Virus record (IMG/VR): IMGVR_UViG_3300027714_000082
Span: 1 to 28,827 of that record
DNA: 28,827 nucleotides
DNA from: a virus
Strand: one strand, 5' to 3'
Below the pieces are notes generated by a model. The model saw only the letters and a program-made list of their open reading frames with translations, had not been told where the DNA came from and did not search any database. The translations under genes and the position numbers were made by a program. Shown piece by piece: positions 1 to 9,467 of the stretch (its first letter is position 1; the number at the start of each line of letters is the position of its first letter).

Positions 1-193
1 CTCTTTCAGTTCTTTCTACAATTAAATCACCAGTAGATAAACCCCCAACAATAGCAAACCTATCGTCTTGATAGCGAGGAGCATTTAAACTAAAACTTGC
101 ATAAGCAGTTGAATACTTAAAAAAGTTTGTAAAAAACTCTTGGCTAAACAAAGATGAGGTTAATAATAAACCTATTATAAGTTTTTTTAACAT
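1..193 (-). CDS. Secreted protein with signal peptide, 3' part beyond window
   Basis: Partial gene: the ATG is at 193-191 and the frame is open to the window edge, giving 64 residues. The start is preceded by AGGAGA with good spacing. The N-terminus is a clear Sec signal peptide: MLKK, a hydrophobic run of about 12 residues (IIGLLLTSSLF), then SQEF as a likely cleavage zone. What follows (YASFSLNAPRYQDDRF, then GG.STGD) resembles the first strands of a small outer-membrane or periplasmic beta protein, but that is only an impression. It is the last gene after the tail-fibre block, so a virion, lysis or host-surface role is possible. Function not recognised. Confidence 0.75.
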   Translation of the reverse strand, partial: MLKKLIIGLLLTSSLFSQEFFTNFFKYSTAYASFSLNAPRYQDDRFAIVGGLSTGDLIVERTER

Positions 194-235
194 CTGTTTT
201 CTCCTAAGTTAGTGGTAAGACCACAATGATAAATA

Positions 236-1390
236 TTAGTTAGTGTCGAATCTTACTACAAAACTTAATATCATTTCCTTTTCGTTTTTTATTGGTTTTG
301 CAGTTTTGCCAATTGCGACTAATTCATTTGAATTATTATATAAACCGATTGTTGTAACATATGTAGCAAAGTGTGAATGTGTTGCAACACCTATTAATTC
401 TGTACCCACTTCATATAATCCATTTTTATATGAACCTGTTGCAAATCCAGTTAGTCCATATGGAAACGTATCATCAATTGTATTTTTAAAAGTGCTATTT
501 AAATCGGTTGAAGCCGGATACCCACTACCAGAAAATGCTACACTACCACTTTGTCCAACTTTTAAACTTCTATTAGTACTGTGTCTAAATTCATTTTCTC
601 CAACACCACATACATACTCACGTTCATATATAGTTACTGTGGAATCAAATTGTAAATTAAATCCATTAGAACCAGTAGCTATACCAACGTTACTATACGA
701 TCCAGTATCAGTTATAACAACTATTCCATGTTCATAAAAAATATTACCAACTACACTACCACTGTTAGTATTTACATTTGGGGTTTTACTAGCAAAGCTA
801 GCACTGTAAGCTACATCATATAAATTACCTCTACCATCATCTTGTAATATAATAGTTACATCTGTACTATCATCTGTAATTCTTATAGACTCTGGTTTGA
901 CTATTTCACCAAATAGTTGTTGTGGTATTGAAATCACATTAGCGGTATCACGTAATTGTCTAGTGTGAGGTCTACGTAATATTACTTTAGATGGTTTGGA
1001 TGGTATGTCGTATAAATGTCGGGTTTCCGTATAAGTTATTATAGCTTCTGACGAAGTTGGTACAGCTGCTATATAATCTATACTGTGATCGACATATGTA
1101 TAACCAGTACCATTATTAGGATTTGGTTCGATATCATACATTTGTTGTATATCTCTATAAAACATATTATTAATTACATGATAATTTGGTATGCTATAGA
1201 ACGTACTTCCTGATAATGTAGTCTTGGCAGTACTGTCCGTACTCCAACCATATTGAGTAGCTTTAGTACCTCTAGCTATTTGAAAAGCGTACACTCCACT
1301 ACCAGTATCTTCATTTGTTACATTAAATGTTTTATTAACTTCAAATGAAGAAAGTAGTATGTCTGTAGATTCAAGATTCTTGAATTTCAT
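236..1390 (-). CDS. Phage tail/virion structural protein (paralogue of the next gene upstream)
   Basis: A 384-residue protein rich in Ser, Thr, Gly and Asn, typical of beta-rich tail appendages. No signal peptide or catalytic motif is seen. The last ~45 residues (TYVTTIGLYNNSNELVAIG, then a K..KPI motif and a final VVRFD) match the end of the neighbouring protein at 1402-2448 (TYITTVGLYNGNSELLAVA, K.SQPI, KVKLDF), so the two share a C-terminal module. The start ATG follows AAGG at suitable distance, 11 nt after the previous stop. Its place downstream of the baseplate genes suggests a distal tail or fibre part; the exact role is unknown. Confidence 0.8.
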   Translation of the reverse strand: MKFKNLESTDILLSSFEVNKTFNVTNEDTGSGVYAFQIARGTKATQYGWSTDSTAKTTLSGSTFYSIPNYHVINNMFYRDIQQMYDIEPNPNNGTGYTYVDHSIDYIAAVPTSSEAIITYTETRHLYDIPSKPSKVILRRPHTRQLRDTANVISIPQQLFGEIVKPESIRITDDSTDVTIILQDDGRGNLYDVAYSASFASKTPNVNTNSGSVVGNIFYEHGIVVITDTGSYSNVGIATGSNGFNLQFDSTVTIYEREYVCGVGENEFRHSTNRSLKVGQSGSVAFSGSGYPASTDLNSTFKNTIDDTFPYGLTGFATGSYKNGLYEVGTELIGVATHSHFATYVTTIGLYNNSNELVAIGKTAKPIKNEKEMILSFVVRFDTN

Positions 1391-1401
1391 TTCAGACCTT
1401 A

Positions 1402-2448
1402 TTAAAAATCGAGTTTTACTTTAATAAGAGCTTCTCTCGATGTTGATTTTAAAATTGGTTGACTTAATTTAGCAACTGCTAACAATTCACTATTACCGTT
1501 ATATAAACCTACTGTAGTTATATACGTTTTAGGATCAGTCGCAAGTCCCGCAATTACTTGTTTAGTGCCAGCAACAGATTGTGTATAAAAACTTTCATTA
1601 GTTGTAGCATTAAATTCTTGTGAAGTAGCTCTTACAAAATAATGAGTGGAACTAATTTCTTCTTTTCTTCTCATTTGAAAATACCCACCATCGGTGATAG
1701 CGTTATATAATTTTCTATTATTTCTATCATCACTATTAGAACCACTTACAGAAATTAATTTTAAATTAGTATCTTGACTTAATTTTTCTGGATTTAATAT
1801 TAATACACCAAGAGCTGGATAAAAACTTCCATATGAACCATCAGTACCTTCAGCAGAAGCTGCAGTTTTTATTACAGTTCCACCAACTAAAGTTCCACTA
1901 ACAATGTTATACTCAGGTGCAAAATTTCTTTGAAAGGAATTACCACCATTATTTACTGAAGAATCATCTATTAATTTTAACATCGAACCAGTAACACCTG
2001 CTATGTTTCCTTGACGACTAGCACTTAGATGAAGTTCCCAACCACCTGGTTCAATAGCTTCTCTCATTCTTGCTCTACTGAGAACTATTGCATAAATTTG
2101 TTTAGCAGTAGTATTATCTTGAAAGGTAAATGTTGTGGTTTCAGGTGGATTTATCAGATTATTAATCTGACCAAATATTGCTGCTGTTGTTCTGTCTCCA
2201 GTAGCACCTCGTGTTCCCAATGAACCACTACCTTCTCTATGTCCATACGCTACACCAAATTGTACTGAAGCTGATGCGTTGTTTGATGGGTCATATCGAT
2301 ATACATCAACATTATAATCACCAGTATTTGTATATTGTGTTGATGACGTAAAAAAAGTTTCAATACTCGCTGCTCCATCTTGCCAAATACCAGATGTTAC
2401 AATTCCAATATCTGTGTTTGTATCATTGTTTCCAAATAATTTATACAT
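1402..2448 (-). CDS. Phage tail/virion structural protein with shared C-terminal module
   Basis: 348 residues, beta-rich, Ser/Thr/Gly/Asn rich. The N-terminal half is unlike its neighbour, while the last ~50 residues are related to the protein at 236-1390 (TTVGLYN..SELLAVAK..QPI pattern). The start has AGGG upstream (AGGGTAAAATATG). It sits between a glycine-tipped adhesin-like gene and its paralogue in the late structural block. It is probably a virion protein exposed on the tail or baseplate; whether it binds receptor is not shown by the sequence. Confidence 0.8.
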   Translation of the reverse strand: MYKLFGNNDTNTDIGIVTSGIWQDGAASIETFFTSSTQYTNTGDYNVDVYRYDPSNNASASVQFGVAYGHREGSGSLGTRGATGDRTTAAIFGQINNLINPPETTTFTFQDNTTAKQIYAIVLSRARMREAIEPGGWELHLSASRQGNIAGVTGSMLKLIDDSSVNNGGNSFQRNFAPEYNIVSGTLVGGTVIKTAASAEGTDGSYGSFYPALGVLILNPEKLSQDTNLKLISVSGSNSDDRNNRKLYNAITDGGYFQMRRKEEISSTHYFVRATSQEFNATTNESFYTQSVAGTKQVIAGLATDPKTYITTVGLYNGNSELLAVAKLSQPILKSTSREALIKVKLDF

Positions 2449-2496
2449 ATTTTACCCTATTATTAATTAATTATTTTAACCACTATCATCGCCATC

Positions 2497-3177
2497 CTAG
2501 TATGGTGATCCACCACCGCCACCACCTGAAGGGCCACCGCCACCACCACCACGAGAATTATTAGTTGTCGCTGGATTGTTTTGTTGTTGTCCTTTTGTAC
2601 CCTTAGGGCCGGTTGGATCAGTATTAGATTGTGGATCTGCTTTTACATTCACAGTAACAACATTAACTATACCACTCAGCATACCAATTATTGTTATTGT
2701 AGTTGTTCCCGATGTACTTATAGATTGTGCTACTAAATTTATAGAAGCTCCAGTTGTGGTTACACTATTAGGAGTGCCAGAAAACTTAACAACATTTGTG
2801 TTTTCAATTGTAAATTGATATTGTTCCGCTGGTGCACCCTGTGTAACTGGATTTATAGATATGTTTGCATTTGTATCTACATTTGTATAGTTTAAACTAT
2901 CCAGAGTAACTTGAGCTCCACCAAGTGAATTATCTACTAAAAAACTTCTAAAATTTGTTCTACTCGGCGTTGCCTCTAATAACGACATATTTTCTATCAC
3001 CGATCCATATGAATCAGTTCCATTTGGATGAGTAACATCATATAGTCCATAATCTATTTCCTCATCACTTAATGCAAATTTAACAATACTTAAATCACCA
3101 CCTTGAGATAGTATTTCTCTACCTCTTTTAGTTAGGATGGCATCAACTGTGATACTTGAATTATCTAAAAATCCCAT
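2497..3177 (-). CDS. Adhesin-like virion protein with glycine-rich tip
   Basis: 226 residues in three parts. Residues 1-90 (MGFLDNSSITVDAILTKRG, then a KFALSDEEIDYGLYDVTHPNG stretch) look like an N-terminal attachment domain that I associate with marine T4-like virion proteins. Residues ~105-180 are Thr/Val/Ile-rich with a GTTTITI run, suggestive of an Ig-like beta sandwich. Residues ~185-226 contain a TGPKGTKG collagen-like scrap and then poly-glycine (RGGGGGGPSGGGGGGSPY). Glycine-rich tips occur in phage receptor-binding adhesins such as T4-type gp38, so a receptor-contact role is inferred. The start has GGAG upstream. Confidence 0.78.
   Translation of the reverse strand: MGFLDNSSITVDAILTKRGREILSQGGDLSIVKFALSDEEIDYGLYDVTHPNGTDSYGSVIENMSLLEATPSRTNFRSFLVDNSLGGAQVTLDSLNYTNVDTNANISINPVTQGAPAEQYQFTIENTNVVKFSGTPNSVTTTGASINLVAQSISTSGTTTITIIGMLSGIVNVVTVNVKADPQSNTDPTGPKGTKGQQQNNPATTNNSRGGGGGGPSGGGGGGSPY
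2505..2553 (-). repeat. Glycine-codon repeat tract
   Basis: A run of GGT/GGC/GGA codons near the 3' end of the adhesin-like gene, read on the plus strand as repeated CCACC units. It is much richer in G+C than the surrounding DNA and encodes two six-glycine runs separated by Pro-Ser. Such tracts change length easily by slippage. Confidence 0.8.
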
Positions 3178-3200
3178 GTTATTATCTCCAATGGTTTACT

Positions 3201-3208
3201 AATTTATA
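3201..3208 (-). promoter_or_regulatory. Possible T4-type late promoter (TATAAATT)
   Basis: In the ~100-nt AT-rich gap upstream of the adhesin-like gene the minus strand reads TATAAATT, one base from the T4 late -10 element TATAAATA. It lies about 24 nt before the ATG, leaving room for a short leader with GGAG. A gp55-like sigma factor is encoded in the window. Short AT-rich matches are expected by chance here, so this is tentative. Confidence 0.3.
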
Positions 3209-3276
3209 ATATAACTTTTCTGATAATAAATATATGTTATATATATTTTCTATCATTTTATTTTTTAATATCGGTT

Positions 3277-6200
3277 TCAAACTCTAGGTTTTGGTCGTTT
3301 TCTACCTAACCTATCACTAACTACTTTTAAATTTGCATCTCCAATATCGGTTGGAACTGCTACAGTTGGTGAAGTAGTTCTTATTATTACTGGCTGATCA
3401 CCATCCAATGTTGTAGATTTTGTATTCTTACACCCTTCATAAAAAAGTCTTTTCGTTGCAGTGTTGAATTGGTAATTTGCATCTAAATCAGATTCTACTA
3501 AAGACTTTGAACTATATAAATTTAAAAAATTATCACTAGTATATTTTTGACTGCGATCAAAATCTGCAGCACTTGAATAAAAATATTTGTATTCTTGATT
3601 ATACTGAGATAGTCTTTGGTTTAAGACAATAGAACCAGTAACTTCTTGAAACACTCTATCAGGCCCACCAAATTTTACAGATGCACTTACATAGGTTGCA
3701 ATATCATCTAGGTTATGATTAAAACCAAATTTATATAATGATGGTAATAAAAATGGACTACTTTCTTTATCAATCGTACCCTCGTAATTTGGATATTCTG
3801 TTGAAATTTTTAATACAGAGTGACTAACTTCCATATTAGGTTCATCATTAAAACCAAAATTTGATAGGTTTATAGTCTTTTCATATTGAGGTATAGTAAA
3901 TGACGGATTATTTCTTTGTACTGGAGCTTTAGCTCTTTCAAAAATATTAGGTTCGATTACAGTTCCCAAATGTGCTTTAACCCTTGCTGGTATTAGCTTT
4001 CGTATTTGTTTAAAAAGAGATTGGTCATAGTACTTTATAAGTCTCATGTAATCCCAAAAATCATTCTTACCTGTATATTTTTGAAAATATTCATTAGATG
4101 CATCCCTCAATTCAGGATAATTTAATTTAAAATTATCTCTTGGATCACCTAGATATTGATTAAAGTCTAAATTTGCAAACGATAGTATAATATCTTCATT
4201 GACAACATCTGTAGGTGAAAAATATATTCCCACCTTTGCAGAATCAAGTGGAGCAAAATCATTTGAACTTTGATCAAATCTTTGATTGACACTTAGATTT
4301 GCAGCACTACCACTTAAAATATTATTTTCAATTCTTATTTTAGTAGAACTTTTTCTATTTGGCCCATAGTTTGGCACCATTGTTTTTGTTTTATCTTCAA
4401 CATTTTCAAATGTATTAACACCACCAAACCCAAACGCAGAACCAGCTGAAGTCGTGGTTTGATTTGAACTGACATCACGTATGGTAGTTCCATTTGACAA
4501 CGCCGTATTGTCATCAAATGAGTATCTTGTTACTAATGAATAGTAGGATGATGATGGTGAGTTACCAACGTATGATTTTGGATTACCAACGTGTGTATCA
4601 AAATGTCTTTCTTGTAATGGTTCATTCCACAACCTAAATTCCATTATAGAACCAGTTAATTGATTTCCAAATTGATCACTTGGATTACCACCTATAAACA
4701 AATTACCACTACCTGTCCACGAAGCATTAAATGATTGTGACGCAGTATTTGATCCAGATATAAGCATTGATACTTCAGATGATTTTATTATCCTATCCAA
4801 TCCAGCTTCATATTTTTTAACAGACAAGTCATAACTAAAAGTATCACCGATTGAATCTGAATTGGTTGGGTTATTAACCACATTTATATCATCCCAATAA
4901 ATAGTTGAACCAGGTTTTCTATTTTCTAATCTAACACCCAACTTAGCAGTTTGTGGAAATTTTATATGTTTTGTTATTGTTATTTGTTTCCATTCAGTTT
5001 CATTTAAACCAACATCCTGTGAACTGGCAATTCCACCATTCCCTATTAATGAAGTAAGTGCAAATCCACTAGCATCATCTTCAGACCAATCTACAACTTC
5101 CTCATTAGAATCTAATTCAAATATACGAATTCTAGCTAAAGAATCTACCATACTTGCTGAAACTTTTGCAAATGCAGAAAAAGTAAAGGTTTGTCCCGAT
5201 ACCGCATTTGTAATTGAACTTGTGGAGTCACCATATGTACTAGATGGATTTTTAAAAAATAAACTATAAGAAGTACCATCTACTAACGTGTTCTTATGTT
5301 CTAAAGCTTTAGTTCCTGTTCTTGCTACATTTGAACTACTAACTATTTTAAGTTCACCACCATGAGCAGTATCAGCTAATGATTGTGTTACAAATGGTGG
5401 ATTGAATAAACCACTTACTTCAAATGATGGATTTGGAAATAGATTAGTTTCTACTTTTCTTTTCTTTAACATAAGAGAATAATAATCACCATCAAATACT
5501 GGTAATAAAGATGAACTAACTTCTTTTTGTCCAGTAGAACCAGATAGTATAAACGAAACCGTACCAAAATTATCTGAAGAACCATTATCTTTTAATCTAA
5601 TTGCCCACCTATCATCTTTTTGTATAAGAGTTTGATTTGAACCACTAACTGATCTAAATCTCAACTCAACAGTTTCAGGTTTTCTACTCGTAGTGGAATC
5701 ATCAGCCCAACTACTAGAAACATATTGTGCCCCTCTGAATCCTAAAGCCTTAGTAAACCTTCTTGATATTTCAAAAGCGTCTCGTTGATTAGTTTGTTGT
5801 AATCCACCGTATTCTCTAACCCTCAATATTGTTGATGGTACACCATAACAATTTAATAAACCTTTTAGTGAACCAATAGTACCCTTTGTTTTTAATAAAT
5901 ATGGCATGCTGGCAATCAATCTTTTAGTAATTTCTTTAGAAACATCAACTTCATTTGGTGAATTTAAAGAACCTGATGTGTATAATGAAAAACCATCTCC
6001 TTCCGCTTTTTGTCCAAACCCAGCTTGACTTAAATCTAATAAATCTTTACCATCCTGTGCTTCCCAACCCAATGACTTAGCTAAAGTATAAATTAAATCT
6101 GAAGAAAATCCTTCTTTCAAATCAGATTGTCTATCAGTCACATCACCTAAACCTTTTATATACGCCCATAGTTCATCAAATTGTTGACCAATCATATCCA

Positions 6201-7959
6201 TAAAATCTATGAAAGTTGAATTATCACTATCATCACCAATGTGTGATGGTAATAAACTAACTAGTCTATTTGAATTTTCAGTATCATACAATGAAGCACT
6301 GTATAATTGTCCTGTTTTACCTAGTATGTTTCCATACCAAGATGTAAAATCGGCATGTGAAGAACTTACTGGTACAAACGGATCATTATAAGTTCCACTT
6401 CCTGTCTTGGGCCATGATGCATTAAAAAACTCACCCATAGAACTCGTAACGTATGTAGATACATCACCATATAAATAATTTTCATAACCATCAAAGTTAT
6501 TTTTAATATTTTTTATTTTTCTATGAAATTTTAAACTCTCACCACTACCACTTGTAACACCGACAAATGAAGAACTTAATGCTGTGTTTTCTTCAATTTG
6601 TTCAATTTTATATTTAAAATTTTCTAATCTTTTTTGAGCTGAAGAAAAATTAACGTAATTTTCATATTGTGAATAATCTAAATTTAAAGTAACTGGTTTT
6701 TCACTACCACTTATGTATTTATCTATTATATCATCTTGAAGCCTAGAATCATTTGTGATCAACTCTTCATAATTTTTTAATTCCACTTCTCTTTTTGTTA
6801 TTGGAGATGCATCTTCTGGAGTATCTGGTATTTTTAATACTAGTACATCCTCTTGTTGATCAAATGGTACTAACTCTATTGTTTCGGTATATTGTGGTAG
6901 TATTTCTTTTACAATATAAACATTGTCTTTTATTTCTATATCTTCTGGTAGTGGTTTATATAATTTGTAAACTGCAGAGTATGGGGGTATTTTAAATGTG
7001 TTACTATCTGTTCTTACATTTGTAACCAATTCCATTTTTTCATCACCAAAATGTAAGTAAGTATTTAAATCACGTTTGTTATTTATGGGGAATTTTATTT
7101 TCCAATTTCTAAATTGAGTTTCTGCACTAAAATCTTGATCAGTTGGTAACTCACCTAATTTTTCTACAAACTCATCATAAGTTTGATCTACTTCAATTCT
7201 ATTATCATTAACTGTAACAGCTGAAATATTAAGAACAAGTGGTGCATATATTGGATACGTCAATGGTGGTACTGGTTCATCAGGCCCATTGGGTGGATTT
7301 GGTATAACTATAAAATCAAAATCATTTAATAGCTCCGATTCTACTATGTCAGATGCTGGTGGTGGAGTATACGCTTCTTCAGCCCCACTACTTGGGCCCC
7401 CTCCACCTTCACCAAATGTATCTTCATTGGGATCGGTTTGATCTGCAGCTTGTTGGTCAAGTGCTTCTAATGTATACCATATTCTAGCTCTAAATCTTAA
7501 ATTCCGAACCTGACTTATCTGAGCTTCAGTAAAGGCATCTTGCAACCTAAAAGTCCAATTATAATCCTGATTGCCTTCTGATCCACCAAATGCTGCTATA
7601 GTATCACCATTTTGATCCACGATTTCCCATTGAAGAGATTGAAAACTAGGACTACCATGAGCTATGCTATAATTATTAGCTATATATGCACCATTAACTC
7701 TTATAGTTACATCTGAACCATAATCACAAACAAAAACTGCAATGTCGTCAATGGCACTGTTATACATACCACTTACCATCTGATAATTAGTTCCTACACT
7801 GTCTAAATAGTCTGATTGATCTCTATTGAAATGACTAGTAGATTGACCAAAGGGTATAGGTCTATCTTGATTTATCTCTTCTGGAGATGGTGGTGTTGGT
7901 GTACCAGCACCCTGAACTGTTATATTTGCTGGTAATTCTATATATGGTTTATTAGGCAT
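3277..7959 (-). CDS. Giant baseplate wedge/tail protein (gp7/P2 gpI-like core plus LamG and CBM-like domains)
   Basis: 1560 residues, the largest gene. The N-terminal ~210 residues form a beta-rich, Pro/Gly-ended domain. Residues ~570-720 hold LLPSHIGDD..., a LAKSLGW stretch and MPYLLKTKGTIGSLKGLLNCYG followed by EYGG, a pattern I associate with tail proteins of the P2 gpI / T4 gp7 type. A LamG-like fold begins at ~745, is interrupted at ~835-1025 by a CBM-like stretch (NLFPNPSFEVSG ... STIYWDDINVV), then resumes (NLFIGG, GSIMEFRLWNEPL). A conserved tail-protein segment with IRKLIPARV and VIEPNIFERAK lies near 1330. The gp25-gp6-large protein order mirrors P2 W-J-I. The start has AAAGGATGGG upstream. 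The domain calls are by eye. Confidence 0.82.
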   Translation of the reverse strand: MPNKPYIELPANITVQGAGTPTPPSPEEINQDRPIPFGQSTSHFNRDQSDYLDSVGTNYQMVSGMYNSAIDDIAVFVCDYGSDVTIRVNGAYIANNYSIAHGSPSFQSLQWEIVDQNGDTIAAFGGSEGNQDYNWTFRLQDAFTEAQISQVRNLRFRARIWYTLEALDQQAADQTDPNEDTFGEGGGGPSSGAEEAYTPPPASDIVESELLNDFDFIVIPNPPNGPDEPVPPLTYPIYAPLVLNISAVTVNDNRIEVDQTYDEFVEKLGELPTDQDFSAETQFRNWKIKFPINNKRDLNTYLHFGDEKMELVTNVRTDSNTFKIPPYSAVYKLYKPLPEDIEIKDNVYIVKEILPQYTETIELVPFDQQEDVLVLKIPDTPEDASPITKREVELKNYEELITNDSRLQDDIIDKYISGSEKPVTLNLDYSQYENYVNFSSAQKRLENFKYKIEQIEENTALSSSFVGVTSGSGESLKFHRKIKNIKNNFDGYENYLYGDVSTYVTSSMGEFFNASWPKTGSGTYNDPFVPVSSSHADFTSWYGNILGKTGQLYSASLYDTENSNRLVSLLPSHIGDDSDNSTFIDFMDMIGQQFDELWAYIKGLGDVTDRQSDLKEGFSSDLIYTLAKSLGWEAQDGKDLLDLSQAGFGQKAEGDGFSLYTSGSLNSPNEVDVSKEITKRLIASMPYLLKTKGTIGSLKGLLNCYGVPSTILRVREYGGLQQTNQRDAFEISRRFTKALGFRGAQYVSSSWADDSTTSRKPETVELRFRSVSGSNQTLIQKDDRWAIRLKDNGSSDNFGTVSFILSGSTGQKEVSSSLLPVFDGDYYSLMLKKRKVETNLFPNPSFEVSGLFNPPFVTQSLADTAHGGELKIVSSSNVARTGTKALEHKNTLVDGTSYSLFFKNPSSTYGDSTSSITNAVSGQTFTFSAFAKVSASMVDSLARIRIFELDSNEEVVDWSEDDASGFALTSLIGNGGIASSQDVGLNETEWKQITITKHIKFPQTAKLGVRLENRKPGSTIYWDDINVVNNPTNSDSIGDTFSYDLSVKKYEAGLDRIIKSSEVSMLISGSNTASQSFNASWTGSGNLFIGGNPSDQFGNQLTGSIMEFRLWNEPLQERHFDTHVGNPKSYVGNSPSSSYYSLVTRYSFDDNTALSNGTTIRDVSSNQTTTSAGSAFGFGGVNTFENVEDKTKTMVPNYGPNRKSSTKIRIENNILSGSAANLSVNQRFDQSSNDFAPLDSAKVGIYFSPTDVVNEDIILSFANLDFNQYLGDPRDNFKLNYPELRDASNEYFQKYTGKNDFWDYMRLIKYYDQSLFKQIRKLIPARVKAHLGTVIEPNIFERAKAPVQRNNPSFTIPQYEKTINLSNFGFNDEPNMEVSHSVLKISTEYPNYEGTIDKESSPFLLPSLYKFGFNHNLDDIATYVSASVKFGGPDRVFQEVTGSIVLNQRLSQYNQEYKYFYSSAADFDRSQKYTSDNFLNLYSSKSLVESDLDANYQFNTATKRLFYEGCKNTKSTTLDGDQPVIIRTTSPTVAVPTDIGDANLKVVSDRLGRKRPKPRV

Positions 7960-7991
7960 TTATCCCATCCTTTGAGTTATTAGATATATCA

Positions 7992-9467
7992 TTATCGTCT
8001 TTCTATAATAGCTGGTAAAAATAAAGTAGAAGTAGAATTTTCACCTACACCTGTTGCTTGACTTACAGTTAGTGATATACCATATGTAACGTGCTTACCC
8101 CATGCTTGAAATACAAGAAAACTACCATTTGTAGAATCTGATGTAGTTGCCACACTTGGTATAATAACTGATGGAACTGCTACTTTTGGATCACTACTAC
8201 CACCTGTTATTAAATAATTACCTTCAGTCTCAACTTTTGGAGTAATTTGGTAATATGCCCAACCATCTTGATAATCTTTAGGATTATCTCTATCTGGTTC
8301 ACTATCGTGATCCCAACCCGAAATTCTCCATTCGTATGTTGTCGGTATATCTAAATTTGGTAATATGGAATTACTCTCTAATACAATAGTACTCGAAGCT
8401 TCGTTGTCTGTCCATATAACGTGTATTGGACTAAAATTAGCTGGTGTTCCACTTTTTAATCTAGTTATGGTACTCATTTTATTACCACCAGATGGGGTAA
8501 TTTCATAATAAGTATGTTCTCCTGATGTACCTAAAATATTACCAGGAAATTGACCTGGGGTTGGACTTTGACCATCTGCTCCACTAAATGTACTAAAAGC
8601 GGATCTAAAATATGGATCACCAAAACTGCCTCCAAAATTAGCTCTTTCAGCAAAAGTACCATCACGAACCAGTCTAAACCGTGCTTGTAATGTACCCAAT
8701 TCTTCAGAATCTGTTGCTGTACCTATAGGTGCATCTCTTGGTATCTCTTTAAAACCAGTTATAAATACATTTGGAATTGTAAGTGTACCACCAACAAATC
8801 GTTTCATAAAATTTTGATTTGCATCGACAAGTTTTAGTACGTTACTGCCACCTTTTCCAAGTGATGCATCTGTATTAACAAATTGTATTTTAGCTAGATC
8901 AGTTCCATCTGATTGTATTGTTTTCATAACCCGCTGTGCATAATAAAAATCTTTTAAATATTTAGCATTATTTATTGGTTGTGGTGCAAGACGAACTTCT
9001 TTTCTCGAATCCGATATAGCATGTATAAAATATTTATATTCTTTTAAATATAAACTAAACGAAGATTCAGTTTCAATATCACCAGTTCGTATTTGACCAG
9101 TTGATAATACATGATATTGTCCGTTCCAAATTTGATTTTGATTGTCAACTAAAACATTTTCATATGAACCTGCTATTTTTCTTAAAAAATTATATTTAAT
9201 AACAAATCTACCCCTATCATATCCAGCCTTTCTAAGTATAGTTCCTGTTTTTAATTGTATTCCACCAGTATCTGTTTGTACATAATCCTCAAAATCTACC
9301 ACTATACTTTCTAAAAAATTACTAGAAGCGTCATGAATTAAAACTTCTATATAGTCATTTTCATTTGTTAAAAATTCACCACCTAAATAATTATATGCAG
9401 TTGTATTTAAATCTACAGGAGCATCTCGTCTTACTAATTGTAAATCTTTTTGATCTAATCTTGCCAT
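7992..9467 (-). CDS. Virion structural protein, baseplate/tail region
   Basis: 491 residues without recognisable catalytic motifs. It starts MARLDQKDLQLVRRDAPV, like other wedge-associated proteins of this block. Residues ~1-180 are mixed alpha/beta with many aromatic residues; ~230-491 are Gly/Ser/Thr-rich and beta-like. Its ATG overlaps the previous stop by one base (TAATG), so translation is probably coupled. The position between gp6 and the giant wedge/tail protein indicates a virion part; no closer function can be given. Confidence 0.8.
   Translation of the reverse strand: MARLDQKDLQLVRRDAPVDLNTTAYNYLGGEFLTNENDYIEVLIHDASSNFLESIVVDFEDYVQTDTGGIQLKTGTILRKAGYDRGRFVIKYNFLRKIAGSYENVLVDNQNQIWNGQYHVLSTGQIRTGDIETESSFSLYLKEYKYFIHAISDSRKEVRLAPQPINNAKYLKDFYYAQRVMKTIQSDGTDLAKIQFVNTDASLGKGGSNVLKLVDANQNFMKRFVGGTLTIPNVFITGFKEIPRDAPIGTATDSEELGTLQARFRLVRDGTFAERANFGGSFGDPYFRSAFSTFSGADGQSPTPGQFPGNILGTSGEHTYYEITPSGGNKMSTITRLKSGTPANFSPIHVIWTDNEASSTIVLESNSILPNLDIPTTYEWRISGWDHDSEPDRDNPKDYQDGWAYYQITPKVETEGNYLITGGSSDPKVAVPSVIIPSVATTSDSTNGSFLVFQAWGKHVTYGISLTVSQATGVGENSTSTLFLPAIIERR

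Noticed and set aside
243-737. 164-aa plus-strand frame with hydrophobic start
   Set aside because: Shadow of the tail-protein gene on the opposite strand; all good evidence points to minus-strand coding. Similar plus-strand frames elsewhere were dropped for the same reason.
4335-4517. 60-aa minus-strand frame inside the giant gene
   Set aside because: Out-of-frame shadow inside a continuous 1560-codon gene with recognisable domains.
9031-9038. TATAAATA on the minus strand inside the 7992-9467 gene
   Set aside because: Well inside coding sequence with no gene start nearby; treated as chance.
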